NCBI GenBank assembly: GCA_002309295.1
Contig: DBXF01000063.1
Coordinates: 9,512-43,736, forward strand
From: Bacteroidales bacterium UBA1219
GTDB lineage: Bacteria > Bacteroidota > Bacteroidia > Bacteroidales > P3
Reading direction: 5' to 3'
DNA length: 34,225 bases
This document shows positions 1-7,086 of this stretch, one piece after another; position 1 is the first letter of the stretch, and each line of letters begins with the position of its first letter. The translations under genes and the position numbers were made by a program. Under the pieces are notes generated by a model. The model had not been told where the DNA came from. It ran no database searches and was given only the letters and a program-made list of their open reading frames with translations.

Positions 1-843
1 GCCCACGCGGGTGCAGTAGGCTTTGGTGATGCCGAACACCTTGTCGATTTTCGAAGGAGCCACGCCCAGTCCGGAGCAAACGCCGGCAGTTACTGTGGTT
101 GACGAAGTTACAAAGGGATACGAGCCGAAATCGATGTCGAGCATGGAGCCTTGGGCGCCCTCGGCCAGCACGTTGAGGCCGTTGGCAAGGCATTCGTTGA
201 GGAAATACTCGCTGTTTATCAGTTTGAAATTACGCAGGGTGTCGAGCGAGGCGAACCAGCGGTCCTCGTATTCCTGCAGGCTCATATTTTCGATACGGAA
301 GCTGTCGATGTCGAAATCGAGCATCTCGGCGATGCGTATGTGCTGGAATTTCTGCAGTTCGAAACGTTCGCGGAAGTCGAATTCGAGGATGTCGCCCACG
401 CGCAGACCGGTACGGGCTATCTTGTCGGTGTAGGCCGGACCGATGCCTTTCAGCGTGGAGCCTATTTTTTCGTTGCCTTTGGCTTGTTCGTTGGCGGCGT
501 CGAGCAGACGGTGTGTGGGCAGTATCAGGTGCGCTTTCTTGGAGATGAACAGGTTTTTGGTGGCATCCACATCTTTCTTCCACAGTCCTTCAATCTCGCG
601 TTCGAATATAACGGGGTCTATCAGCACTCCGTTGCCTATGACGTTTTTCTTGTCGGGATGGAAAACTCCCGAGGGTATTATGTGCAGCACGTGTTTTATT
701 CCGTTGAACTCGAGGGTGTGTCCGGCGTTGGGGCCGCCCTGAAAACGTGCAACAACATCGTAGTTTGGCGTAAGCACGTCAACCACTTTTCCTTTTCCTT
801 CGTCGCCCCATTGCAGGCCCAGCAATACATCAACTTTACTCAT
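1..843 (-). CDS. purA: Adenylosuccinate synthetase, N-terminal 281 residues (cut by window edge)
   Basis: This enzyme joins IMP and aspartate using GTP to give adenylosuccinate, the first committed step from IMP to AMP, in the cytoplasm. The translation opens with MSKVDVLLGLQWGDEGKGK, the family's GTP/IMP-binding N-terminus. Asp14 and His42 (in GPNAGHT) sit where the family's catalytic Asp and His are expected. Further in, GNGVLIDP, KGIGPAYTDK and the LAEGAQGSMLDIDFGSYPFVTSS block are also diagnostic. The family is usually about 420-430 residues, so roughly a third of the protein lies beyond the left edge; the frame is open to base 1. The start is the only ATG that precedes the conserved N-terminus. 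The upstream leader (844-1032) contains overlapping short hairpins, described separately. Identification is secure. Confidence 0.97.
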   Translation of the reverse strand, partial: MSKVDVLLGLQWGDEGKGKVVDVLTPNYDVVARFQGGPNAGHTLEFNGIKHVLHIIPSGVFHPDKKNVIGNGVLIDPVIFEREIEGLWKKDVDATKNLFISKKAHLILPTHRLLDAANEQAKGNEKIGSTLKGIGPAYTDKIARTGLRVGDILEFDFRERFELQKFQHIRIAEMLDFDIDSFRIENMSLQEYEDRWFASLDTLRNFKLINSEYFLNECLANGLNVLAEGAQGSMLDIDFGSYPFVTSSTTVTAGVCSGLGVAPSKIDKVFGITKAYCTRVG

Positions 844-879
844 AAATGTTTATTTGTTTTATCTGCGTAAATATTTAAT

Positions 880-907
880 CGACAATGCGTTGTCGCCAAA
901 ACGGCGA
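880..907 (-). promoter_or_regulatory. Overlapping hairpins in the purA leader
   Basis: Two short inverted repeats overlap just upstream of purA. CGACAA (880-885) pairs with TTGTCG (890-895) around a four-base loop, and TCGCC (893-897) pairs with GGCGA (903-907). They share bases 893-895, so only one can form at a time. This is seen directly; a regulatory role is inference. The 189-base interval 844-1032 has no perfect TAnnTTTG box on the minus strand. The closest match has one extra base (TATCTTTTG, ending near 975). Confidence 0.3.
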
Positions 908-1032
908 TTGTTTGGCAATGTCAATCCAACTTGCGAAAATACCATTTTTATCGGACTTTTGAAACAAAAATCGCCAAAAGATATTAGTTTTTTGTTGTTA
1001 ATACTCGTTATGCGTTGATTTTCTTTAGGTTA

Positions 1033-1644
1033 CTACTTCTCTCTCTGCCGTTTGAACCACTCCACAAAAGCGGGGAGTTCGGTCAGCGGTTTAAGGCCTT
1101 CTTTTTCAGGATTTTGTGGCACGGGGCATATCTCGAAATATCCCAGCAGGGTGGCGCAGTCGAACTCGCCGATAAGTGCTTCGATGGTGGAGTAGGTGCC
1201 CACCAGCATATCCTCGTTGTCGTTGTCGGCGCCGTCGAAAGCCACGCGCAGACCGAGGATGTCGGGTTCCTCGGCGGTTTCGAGGGGTTCGAAATACATC
1301 TTCTTGGTGTCGAAGGTGTATTTGTCGAAACGCACCTTCACATCCTTGCCGCTAGGCTGTTTGAAAGGGATGAACTCCCACCAGTCGATGTCGGGGGCTT
1401 CGTCGGTGAGTTTGAGCAGCGGTTCGAAGAAGTCCACATCGCCCTCGGCGGAGAACACCACACGACGGCCGTCGCTGTTGGGTTCGGACATGTCGAAAGT
1501 GAGTGCTGGACAGTATTTCTCCAGCTGTGCCTGCATCTGGTCGAGGAGCTGGTCTTGTGTGGCTTCGTCGTACTCCGAAAGCATGGTCAGCTGTTCGGCG
1601 TTGTCCTGAAACCATTTCCAGAAAATAGATGTGTCGTAGTTCAT
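1033..1644 (-). CDS. Uncharacterised 203-aa cytoplasmic protein
   Basis: I cannot assign a function. The 203-residue protein has no signal peptide or membrane segment, so it is probably cytoplasmic. It is acidic and rich in aromatic residues, beginning MNYDTSIFWKWFQDNAEQL and containing EAPDIDWWEFIPFK and GTYSTIEALIGEFDCATLLGYFE. From memory this pattern (N-terminal FWKWF, central WWEFIPFK, C-terminal single-helix tail) recurs in hypothetical proteins of Bacteroidota, but I cannot confirm a family name. It lies downstream of the DUF4105 gene on the same strand, separated by 119 bases holding two blocks of TTGAAAR heptamers that begin six bases upstream of its start codon. No clear promoter box was found in that gap. 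Coding status is supported by length, composition and the absence of a better frame. Confidence 0.8.
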   Translation of the reverse strand: MNYDTSIFWKWFQDNAEQLTMLSEYDEATQDQLLDQMQAQLEKYCPALTFDMSEPNSDGRRVVFSAEGDVDFFEPLLKLTDEAPDIDWWEFIPFKQPSGKDVKVRFDKYTFDTKKMYFEPLETAEEPDILGLRVAFDGADNDNEDMLVGTYSTIEALIGEFDCATLLGYFEICPVPQNPEKEGLKPLTELPAFVEWFKRQREK

Positions 1645-1650
1645 AATAAA

Positions 1651-1714
1651 TTGAAAGTTGAAAATTGAAAGTTGAAATCTTTTAAATTGAAAATTGAAGG
1701 TTGAAAGTTGAAAT
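1651..1714 (+). repeat. Heptamer repeat, two blocks of four TTGAAAR-like units
   Basis: Bases 1651-1678 read TTGAAAG, TTGAAAA, TTGAAAG, TTGAAAT. After eight unrelated bases, 1687-1714 read TTGAAAA, TTGAAGG, TTGAAAG, TTGAAAT. The same seven-base unit occurs at 5275-5302, 31995-32029 and 33614-33634. Here it separates the DUF4105 gene from the 203-aa gene. Confidence 0.9.
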
Positions 1715-1763
1715 GATTGGTATGATTATTTTTGTTTTTTTTCGTGTTTTTAGATGTTCCTTA

Positions 1764-2930
1764 TTATTTTTTGTTACGTTGGGGAATAAGGTAGCTTGCC
1801 AGACGGGCCATCAGCGCCAGCACTATGGGGAACACTGCTGTGTTGAACTGCTGGGGGAGCCACGCAAAGCCTATCAAAACCACGGCAAGAAAGGCCATCG
1901 TGATGTACAGCACTATGCGGTTGCTTTTGCGCAAGCGGAACAGTATGTAAAGAAACAACGGATTGAGCCACAGCACGTTGAGATTCCATTTGGTACACCA
2001 GTGTATGGTGAAGAACCACATCACCAGAATGACTATCGACAACAGTCCCACCACCGAAAACAGCGGTATGTCGAGCCAGCGCAGACGCCATCCTCTTACG
2101 ACTCCCGCAATGGTGAGCACAGCCACAACAAGGAAAAAGAGCCAGAAAACGAGGTCGGGCGATAGGCTTTCGTCGTTGGGCAGCTTGGTCTCAGTAAGTA
2201 TCTGCACCGAGGGCTCGGCAAGGGGCTTGCCTGTGGCGGAAACCAAGGTGGTGTCGAGCTGGTCGTGCAGGTCGAAGGGGATGAACATATAGTCGTTGGT
2301 GGAGACGGGGCGGTCGCAGCGCATGCCCAGCAGCAGGTCCACACCGAACTGCCACCATTTGAGACGTCCCGTGTAGGGATAGATCATCTGGCGGTAAGTG
2401 CGGTTAGTGTCGGCGGTGCGGTTGACAAAGAGCGAGGGGTTGTCGAGGGCGTTGACAATCATGTCGCGGGCGCGGGTGGCGCAGTTGTCGCGGAAAAAGT
2501 CGTAGAGGTAGAAACGCTTGTCGGGAAGGCAGTTGTCCTCCAAGGCATCGAAGAGGCGGCGGCACTCGTCGGGGGTGAGGCGCAGACGCTGCTCCACAAG
2601 CGAGCGGCCCTCGTATTGGTACGACAGCACGAAATTGCGGTAGCTGCACGCCGACACGCAGTAATTGAGGTACCCACGGACGAAATTCCAGTACAGGTTG
2701 GGGGTGTCGAAATCGAAAGTGCCGTAGTTATACACTCGATCGATGCCGCTGGCGGGGTCGCACACACGTATGGAGGTGTGGCCAAAAGCGAGGTAATAGT
2801 CGTTGCCCGGACCGCAGGTGATAAGGCTGGCGAAAGCGCTGTCGGAGAGGGTTGTTTGTGAGTTGGCAAAACCGCCTGCCGTAAGAAATGCGGCAAAGAG
2901 AACGACTTTGGTAAATAGCTTTTTAATCAT
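1764..2930 (-). CDS. DUF4105 (Lnb N-terminal-like) membrane protein
   Basis: This 388-residue protein has an N-terminal signal peptide (residues 1-24, ending FANSQ). A DUF4105-type extracytoplasmic domain covers roughly residues 30-200, recognised by YLAFGHTSIRV, VYNYGTFDF and the FFRDNCATRARD motif. The family carries conserved His and Cys residues in these places and is thought to act in the envelope, but its reaction is not established. The last 130 residues hold about five hydrophobic helices, starting at DLVFWLFFLVVAVLTIAGVV and ending before a basic tail. The N-terminal domain should therefore face the periplasm. This layout matches DUF4105 proteins common in Bacteroidales. A TATCTTTG -7 box lies 25 bases upstream of the start. 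The family call is confident; the function is unknown. Confidence 0.88.
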   Translation of the reverse strand: MIKKLFTKVVLFAAFLTAGGFANSQTTLSDSAFASLITCGPGNDYYLAFGHTSIRVCDPASGIDRVYNYGTFDFDTPNLYWNFVRGYLNYCVSACSYRNFVLSYQYEGRSLVEQRLRLTPDECRRLFDALEDNCLPDKRFYLYDFFRDNCATRARDMIVNALDNPSLFVNRTADTNRTYRQMIYPYTGRLKWWQFGVDLLLGMRCDRPVSTNDYMFIPFDLHDQLDTTLVSATGKPLAEPSVQILTETKLPNDESLSPDLVFWLFFLVVAVLTIAGVVRGWRLRWLDIPLFSVVGLLSIVILVMWFFTIHWCTKWNLNVLWLNPLFLYILFRLRKSNRIVLYITMAFLAVVLIGFAWLPQQFNTAVFPIVLALMARLASYLIPQRNKK

Positions 2931-3235
2931 ATCAAGTTGTTGTTTTTACGTTTGCAAAGATACGATTTTTTGGTGAAAAGTGATTAGTGATTGGTGAAAA
3001 GATTTTATAGGGTGGTTGTTAGGGGCGAAAAATTTTTCGCCCTTTCTAGATAATTGAGATTTTTTTCATTACGCTCCGCGGCGTTACGCTCCGAAGCGGA
3101 GATATTGGCGTTTGTATCGGGGGTAGGGATAGTGGGTTGAGTGGATAATAATCTGTTTCCAATTGGTTGTGGAACGAAAGATGTGGGCTGATGCTAAAGA
3201 ACTGCCTCGGATGTGTTTTTATAAGAGTACAGCTG
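2931..3235. other. 305-base gap: promoter, perfect palindrome and small hairpins
   Basis: The gap separates the DUF4105 gene from the small lipoprotein gene upstream of it, both on the minus strand. It contains the DUF4105 promoter box (2955-2962), a perfect 20-base palindrome GGGCGAAAAATTTTTCGCCC (3023-3042), and a direct repeat of TTACGCTCCG near 3070-3100 whose second copy runs into a CTCCG-AAG-CGGAG hairpin. I see no coding potential. The palindrome could end transcription from the lipoprotein gene but lacks a T-run on the minus strand. Confidence 0.5.
2955..2962 (-). promoter_or_regulatory. -7 box TATCTTTG for the DUF4105 gene
   Basis: On the minus strand the sequence is TATCTTTG, matching the Bacteroidota consensus TAnnTTTG, 25 bases before the DUF4105 start codon. 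No good TTTG -33 element is visible at the usual spacing. Confidence 0.6.
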
Positions 3236-3682
3236 TCATTCTCTTTCTTTACGCGTCAATTTTTTAAGTCCAAAGCGGGTTCTTATTAGCAAGGAGGTGT
3301 TCTCGTCATATTGCAACTGTGTTTCATCGCCATACCAATACATGTATGCACTTCCATAGACAGATCCTTCGCCAGAAGAAAACGCATATTTCAAAGTGTC
3401 TTTAAACTCGCTAGAATGATATCCTTTTAATATTGCATTATCCGTATGCCAGTATGCACCATAAACACTCACCGTGGTGTCTGTTAAAAAGTCTAATTTC
3501 AATAAATATAAGTCGTGCCATTCATAATCTCCATTTTGTCCACTATCAGTATAATCACCTTCCCAATATGTTTGGTACAGTTCGTTGTGAACAATTGTCG
3601 GCGTATTGTCTTCCGTTTTTTCGCAGGAGGCGAATATCCCAATAACGAGAATTGCCATTCCCAATAAAAGTATCTTTTTCAT
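3236..3682 (-). CDS. Small predicted lipoprotein of unknown function
   Basis: This 148-residue protein begins MKKILLLGMAILVIGIFASCEK, a lipoprotein signal peptide with lipobox FASC; the predicted lipidated Cys is residue 20. The mature part is rich in Tyr, Trp and Asp (for example YQTYWEGDYTDSGQNGDYEW) and looks like a small beta-rich extracytoplasmic domain. I do not recognise a family. The gene is noticeably more AT-rich than its neighbours, resembling the two paralogues at 32128-33523 in composition but not in sequence, which suggests acquired DNA. It is transcribed divergently from the thioredoxin-like gene, with a TAATTTTG box 44 bases upstream of its start. Coding status is good because of the clear signal peptide. 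Confidence 0.8.
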   Translation of the reverse strand: MKKILLLGMAILVIGIFASCEKTEDNTPTIVHNELYQTYWEGDYTDSGQNGDYEWHDLYLLKLDFLTDTTVSVYGAYWHTDNAILKGYHSSEFKDTLKYAFSSGEGSVYGSAYMYWYGDETQLQYDENTSLLIRTRFGLKKLTRKERE

Positions 3683-3725
3683 CTTGTTTTGTATTTTGTT
3701 GATTGAACAATTTGGTTTTCGTCTG

Positions 3726-3733
3726 CAAAATTA
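3726..3733 (-). promoter_or_regulatory. -7 box TAATTTTG for the small lipoprotein gene
   Basis: The minus strand reads TAATTTTG followed by GCAG, the same form of box as found before the tandem paralogues at the right end of the window. The -33 region is not convincing. Confidence 0.55.
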
Positions 3734-3863
3734 CGAAAAACATTTGAATTTCATCGAAAAATATCCACTTTTTGTAAAAAAAACACCTTTTGAAGTGTCT
3801 ATACAATAATTTTTGAGTTTTTCAGTTTTTAATAGTCTAAACAATAACGACAACTACATACCT

Positions 3864-5270
3864 ATGAGAAAACACATTTTGGCTCTGGCCGCAATGGTAC
3901 TGATAGCTGGCGTAGTAAGCGCCGCACCGAAGAAAGGATACAAGATAACCGTCCAGATTAAAAACGCCAAGGACACAGTGCTGTATATGGGCTATTATTA
4001 CGGCAAATATACTCCTGCCATGGACACCGCCCGTATCAACAAAAAAGGTCAGTTCGTTTTCGAAAGCGCTACCAAGGAGGTGAAGCCGGGAGTGTATTTT
4101 TTCTCAAACCCCGAAGGCCGCTATGCTGAGTTTATCATCAATATCGACAAACCCACTTTCACCTTCAAGACCGACGAGGTGAACTGGATTACCAACATGC
4201 AGGTCAGCGGTTCGCCCGAAAACAAGGCTTTCTACGACTACCAAAAGGTGTCGAATTTGTATTACCACAAGGTGGATTCTATCAACAAAACCACATCCGA
4301 CAAGGATCTGGCACGGAAGAAAGCCCTTGCGATGCGCTCGGAGCTCGACAGTGTGAACTTCTCTTTTATCAACGCCCATCCCGAATATCTTTTCTGCAAG
4401 ATGCTCAAGGCCACCCGCGATATTGATGTGCCGATAACCAACGAAAAAGGCGACACCCTTACTAAAATAGAACGTGCCGAGTATTACGGCGAACATTATT
4501 TCGACAACATGTCGCTCGACTGCGACGCCATGGTGCGCACCCCTTCGGCGGTGTTCTACGAACGCGTGGAACGCTTTTTCGACGGCTATCTGGGCAAGGC
4601 CACTCCGGAGGTTATCTGTGAGTTTGTGGACAAGGTTATAGACAAATCGCGTCCTTCGAAGGAAGTGTTCAAATTTTTGGTAAACCACCTTGCCGAGAAA
4701 TATCTGCGTAGCAATGTGATGACCCACGACGCTGTGTATGTGCACATGATAGAGAAATACTACGCCACCGGCGAGGCGTTCTGGGCTTCGCCCTCCGACA
4801 TCGATGCCGAGGTGGAGCGTGCCACCAAATGGAAACGTCTGCTGGTGGGCGAAAAGGCTCCGGAATTCGGCGTGCTTTACAACGACCAATGGCACCACCT
4901 TTCGGACATCAAGAACAAATACACCCTGCTTATTTTCTGGTCGCCGACCTGCGGACACTGCGCCACCATCATCCCAGCGTTGCACGATTTCTACACCAAA
5001 AACGCCAAGAAATACGACATAGGCACCTTTGCCATAAATACCGACATCCACGAGGAAGAAAAATGGCTGCAGTTTATCAAGGACAAGAACCTCTACGACT
5101 GGAACAACTACAACGGCGGTGTGGCCAATGTGGATTGGAAAGACTTGTACGACGTCATCTCCACCCCCGTTATCTATCTGCTCGACAAGGACCACAAGAT
5201 TCTTGCCAAGAAAATCGATGCAAAGATGCTGGAAGAGATTTTCAATATTCTGGAACCCGATTCCAAATAA
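3864..5270 (+). CDS. Periplasmic thioredoxin-fold protein with CGHC active site
   Basis: The protein (468 residues from the ATG at 3864) has a signal peptide MRKHILALAAMVLIAGVVSA. A DUF4369-like beta domain follows (about residues 25-110, with KDTVLYMGYYYGKY), then a long helical middle of the DUF5106 type. The C-terminal thioredoxin fold contains FWSPTCGHCATIIP, with the redox pair at Cys363 and Cys366. It probably shuttles electrons to envelope proteins as TlpA-like reductases do. The CGHC active site is the one typical of protein disulfide isomerases rather than the CxPC of most TlpA proteins. I chose the ATG at 3864 because it begins a clean signal peptide; an in-frame ATG at 3813 would put 17 polar residues in front of it. 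Heptamer repeats start four bases after the stop codon. The domain call is firm; the exact substrate is unknown. Confidence 0.88.
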   Translation: MRKHILALAAMVLIAGVVSAAPKKGYKITVQIKNAKDTVLYMGYYYGKYTPAMDTARINKKGQFVFESATKEVKPGVYFFSNPEGRYAEFIINIDKPTFTFKTDEVNWITNMQVSGSPENKAFYDYQKVSNLYYHKVDSINKTTSDKDLARKKALAMRSELDSVNFSFINAHPEYLFCKMLKATRDIDVPITNEKGDTLTKIERAEYYGEHYFDNMSLDCDAMVRTPSAVFYERVERFFDGYLGKATPEVICEFVDKVIDKSRPSKEVFKFLVNHLAEKYLRSNVMTHDAVYVHMIEKYYATGEAFWASPSDIDAEVERATKWKRLLVGEKAPEFGVLYNDQWHHLSDIKNKYTLLIFWSPTCGHCATIIPALHDFYTKNAKKYDIGTFAINTDIHEEEKWLQFIKDKNLYDWNNYNGGVANVDWKDLYDVISTPVIYLLDKDHKILAKKIDAKMLEEIFNILEPDSK

Positions 5271-5274
5271 TGAA

Positions 5275-5302
5275 TTGAAAGTTGAAGGTTGAAAGTTGAA
5301 AT
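5275..5302 (+). repeat. Heptamer repeat, four TTGAAAR-like units
   Basis: The units TTGAAAG, TTGAAGG, TTGAAAG and TTGAAAT lie head to tail. They begin four bases after the stop codon of the thioredoxin-like gene and run in its sense direction. Confidence 0.9.
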
Positions 5303-5309
5303 TTTCCTT

Positions 5310-5452
5310 GCCCTTCGGGCAGAAATCTTGGAAGTCAATACAATATTTCGCCTTCGGCGAAAGCAATTTACAAGATTTTTAGATTTCGCTTGCCGAAGGC
5401 AAGCAGGAAAACACAATAATCAACAAAATCTCGTGAGCCGAAGGCGAGCAGG
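5310..5452. repeat. Array of four short GC hairpins with CCTTCGG/CCGAAGG cores
   Basis: Four hairpins lie in the gap between two convergent genes. GCCCTTCGGGC is at 5310-5320. TTTCGCC-TTC-GGCGAAA is at 5346-5362, a perfect 7-bp stem. GCTTGCC-GAA-GGCAAGC is at 5388-5404, also a perfect 7-bp stem. GAGCC-GAA-GGCGAGC lies around 5435-5449 and is imperfect. Their centres are about 39-43 bases apart. The first two show TTC in the loop on the plus strand and the last two show GAA, so the array is symmetrical about its middle. The spacers are AT-rich. The hairpins may end or protect the two convergent transcripts, or be remnants of a mobile repeat family. Confidence 0.7.
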
Positions 5453-5460
5453 GGAAAAAA

Positions 5461-6672
5461 TCAGAACTTCGCCCGACGTACCGTAAACCACACCGAAGCC
5501 ATCGACAGTACTAAAACAAGGGCGAAAACCGATGCAAAATCGGCAAAACGCATCGCCACGGGGAAAGCTTCGACAATGAAATTGTCGCCCATCTTCACAA
5601 TGCCGAACTGCTGTTGCAAGAAACACAGCACAAAACCGGCTGCAAGGCCGATAAATACGCCAACGACGGAAATAAGCACGCCCTCCACAAAGAAAATCCG
5701 TCGCAGAGTGCTTTTTGTGGTGCCGAGACACTGCATCAGGCGGTTGTCGTCGCGCTTGTCGATGATGAGTAGCGAGAGCGAGGCTATGAGGCTCAGCGAG
5801 GCGATAAGTATTATCAGCGACAGGATAAGATAAATGCCCAGTCGCTCCGAGGAGTAAATCTTATAATACAGCGGCTGTTGCTCGAAACGGTCTTTCACCC
5901 AGTATTTGTCGCCCAAGGTGCTGCGCAGACTTTCCTTGACTTTTTCCACCGAGTGTTTTTCGTCCAAGGTGAGGGCGAGCATTGTCACTTCGTCGTCGCT
6001 GTAGTCGAGCAGGCTACGCACAAAGCCTATGTCGGCAACGCCGTATTTCGAGTCTATCTCGCTCTGCACCGAGAAAAAGTCCAGCACGGCTGCGTACTGT
6101 GTGTTGAAGGCGTCGTCGATGGTAAGTCCTATGCCCGCCTTGCGTTTGGGGATGTGCACCACCAAAGGAGTGGCATCCATATAGTTGATACCCAGGGCAA
6201 AATACAGGTTGCCGCCGAGCAGTATGCCGTATTCGCCGCTGTCGTTTTTCAGCTCGTAGTTAACAGGTCCTTCCGAGAGGTTGTTTATCAGTCCGCTCTG
6301 CCGCAGGTAGTTGCCGTCCACGCCGCGGAGCATCAGTATTTGCTCGTTCTGTTTGTATATCACCCACGCGTTTTCCTCTACAATTTCGCTAACGCCGACA
6401 ACACCCTCGGTGTTTTTTATCTTGTCCATAGGGAACCCGTCGGCGGTGTGGAAACTCTTTCCTTCACGAGCTTCGATGACAATTTCGGGGTCGAACACGT
6501 TGAACAGCGACTGTGTGAGGTTGCCGATGCCGTTGTAAACCGAGAGTACCATTATCAGTGCCATGGAGCCCACGGCAATGCCTATCAGCGAAATCCACGA
6601 GATTACGTTGATGATGGTCTTGCGTTTGCGCGAGAACAGGTACCGTCGGGCTACGAAGAACGGCAGGTTCAT
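5461..6672 (-). CDS. FtsX/LolE-type ABC transporter permease
   Basis: This 403-residue inner-membrane protein begins MNLPFFVARRYLFSRKRKTIINVISWISLIGIAVGSMALI, the hallmark N-terminus of the LolC/LolE/FtsX permease family. A first transmembrane helix covers about residues 20-48. A large periplasmic domain of the MacB core type follows, up to about residue 265. Three C-terminal helices form the FtsX domain (about 275-300, 315-345, 370-398), ending ASVWFTVRRAKF. Such permeases pair with a separate ATPase to release lipoproteins or drive envelope machines. No ATPase gene is adjacent, so the partner must be elsewhere. Its ATG overlaps the rbfA stop (ATGA), indicating translational coupling; this rbfA-permease pairing is, as I recall, common in Bacteroidales. 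The exact substrate cannot be read from the sequence. Confidence 0.92.
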   Translation of the reverse strand: MNLPFFVARRYLFSRKRKTIINVISWISLIGIAVGSMALIMVLSVYNGIGNLTQSLFNVFDPEIVIEAREGKSFHTADGFPMDKIKNTEGVVGVSEIVEENAWVIYKQNEQILMLRGVDGNYLRQSGLINNLSEGPVNYELKNDSGEYGILLGGNLYFALGINYMDATPLVVHIPKRKAGIGLTIDDAFNTQYAAVLDFFSVQSEIDSKYGVADIGFVRSLLDYSDDEVTMLALTLDEKHSVEKVKESLRSTLGDKYWVKDRFEQQPLYYKIYSSERLGIYLILSLIILIASLSLIASLSLLIIDKRDDNRLMQCLGTTKSTLRRIFFVEGVLISVVGVFIGLAAGFVLCFLQQQFGIVKMGDNFIVEAFPVAMRFADFASVFALVLVLSMASVWFTVRRAKF

Positions 6673-7013
6673 TGTTTAAGCAGTTTTTCGATGTTTTGGA
6701 TATAGTCCAGCGAGTCGTCGAGGAAGAAAGAGAGTTGCGGTATGATGCGCAGCTGTTTACCCACGCGGAGGCCGAGGCGTCGGCGCAGGTCGGAGGTGTT
6801 GTCCTGTATGGCGGTCATCACGTCCTCTTTTTTTGCTCCGCCGATGGGGAAGATGCTCACCCATACTTTGGCCACCGAGAGGTCGGGGCTGATGCGCACC
6901 TCGGTTACTGTTATCATCGAACTGCCAAAAATGCTTTTTGTCTCCTGCTGGAAGATGTTGCCCATCTCTTGTTGCAGGAGTCGTGATATTTTCTGTTGTC
7001 GTGTAGTTTCCAT
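6669..7013 (-). CDS. rbfA: Ribosome-binding factor A
   Basis: RbfA binds the 30S subunit late in assembly and helps mature the 5' end of 16S rRNA. The 114-residue length is normal. The sequence has the family's N-terminal ETTRQQKISRLLQQEMGNIF helix, the ITVTEVRISPDLSVAKVWVSIFP strand region, and the LRRRLGLRVGKQLRIIPQLSFFLDDSLDY segment that forms the KH-like core. Its stop codon overlaps the permease start by four bases. Only 17 bases separate its start from the terminator-like hairpin that follows the PpiD-like gene. Expression must come from readthrough or from a promoter buried in the hairpin region, where a near-match TAAGGTTTG (one extra base) occurs at about 7066-7074. Confidence 0.96.
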   Translation of the reverse strand: METTRQQKISRLLQQEMGNIFQQETKSIFGSSMITVTEVRISPDLSVAKVWVSIFPIGGAKKEDVMTAIQDNTSDLRRRLGLRVGKQLRIIPQLSFFLDDSLDYIQNIEKLLKQ

Positions 7014-7030
7014 TCTGTGTTGTTTTTATT

Positions 7031-7066
7031 AAAAAAGCAGGAAGTTTTTCAACGACCTGCTTTTTT
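7031..7066 (-). terminator. Intrinsic terminator after the PpiD-like gene
   Basis: The arm AAAAAAGCAGG (7031-7041) pairs perfectly with CCTGCTTTTTT (7056-7066) around a 14-base loop. Read on the minus strand, it ends in a run of T. It lies 20 bases past the stop of the PpiD-like gene and just before rbfA, so it probably limits readthrough between them. Confidence 0.8.
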
Positions 7067-7086
7067 GCAAACCTTAAAAAATGATA

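Noticed and set aside
3023..3042. Perfect palindrome as an intrinsic terminator of the lipoprotein gene
   Set aside because: Stem is AT-rich at the centre with no loop and no T-run on the minus strand, and it lies about 200 bases past the stop.
4104..5366. Long minus-strand open frame of 420 codons opposite the thioredoxin-like gene
   Set aside because: It is a shadow of the plus-strand gene: its translation has no recognisable domain, while the plus frame has a signal peptide and CGHC motif.
5310..5452. CRISPR array suggested by regular hairpin spacing
   Set aside because: The repeats are short, differ from each other and change orientation in the middle; no cas gene is present.
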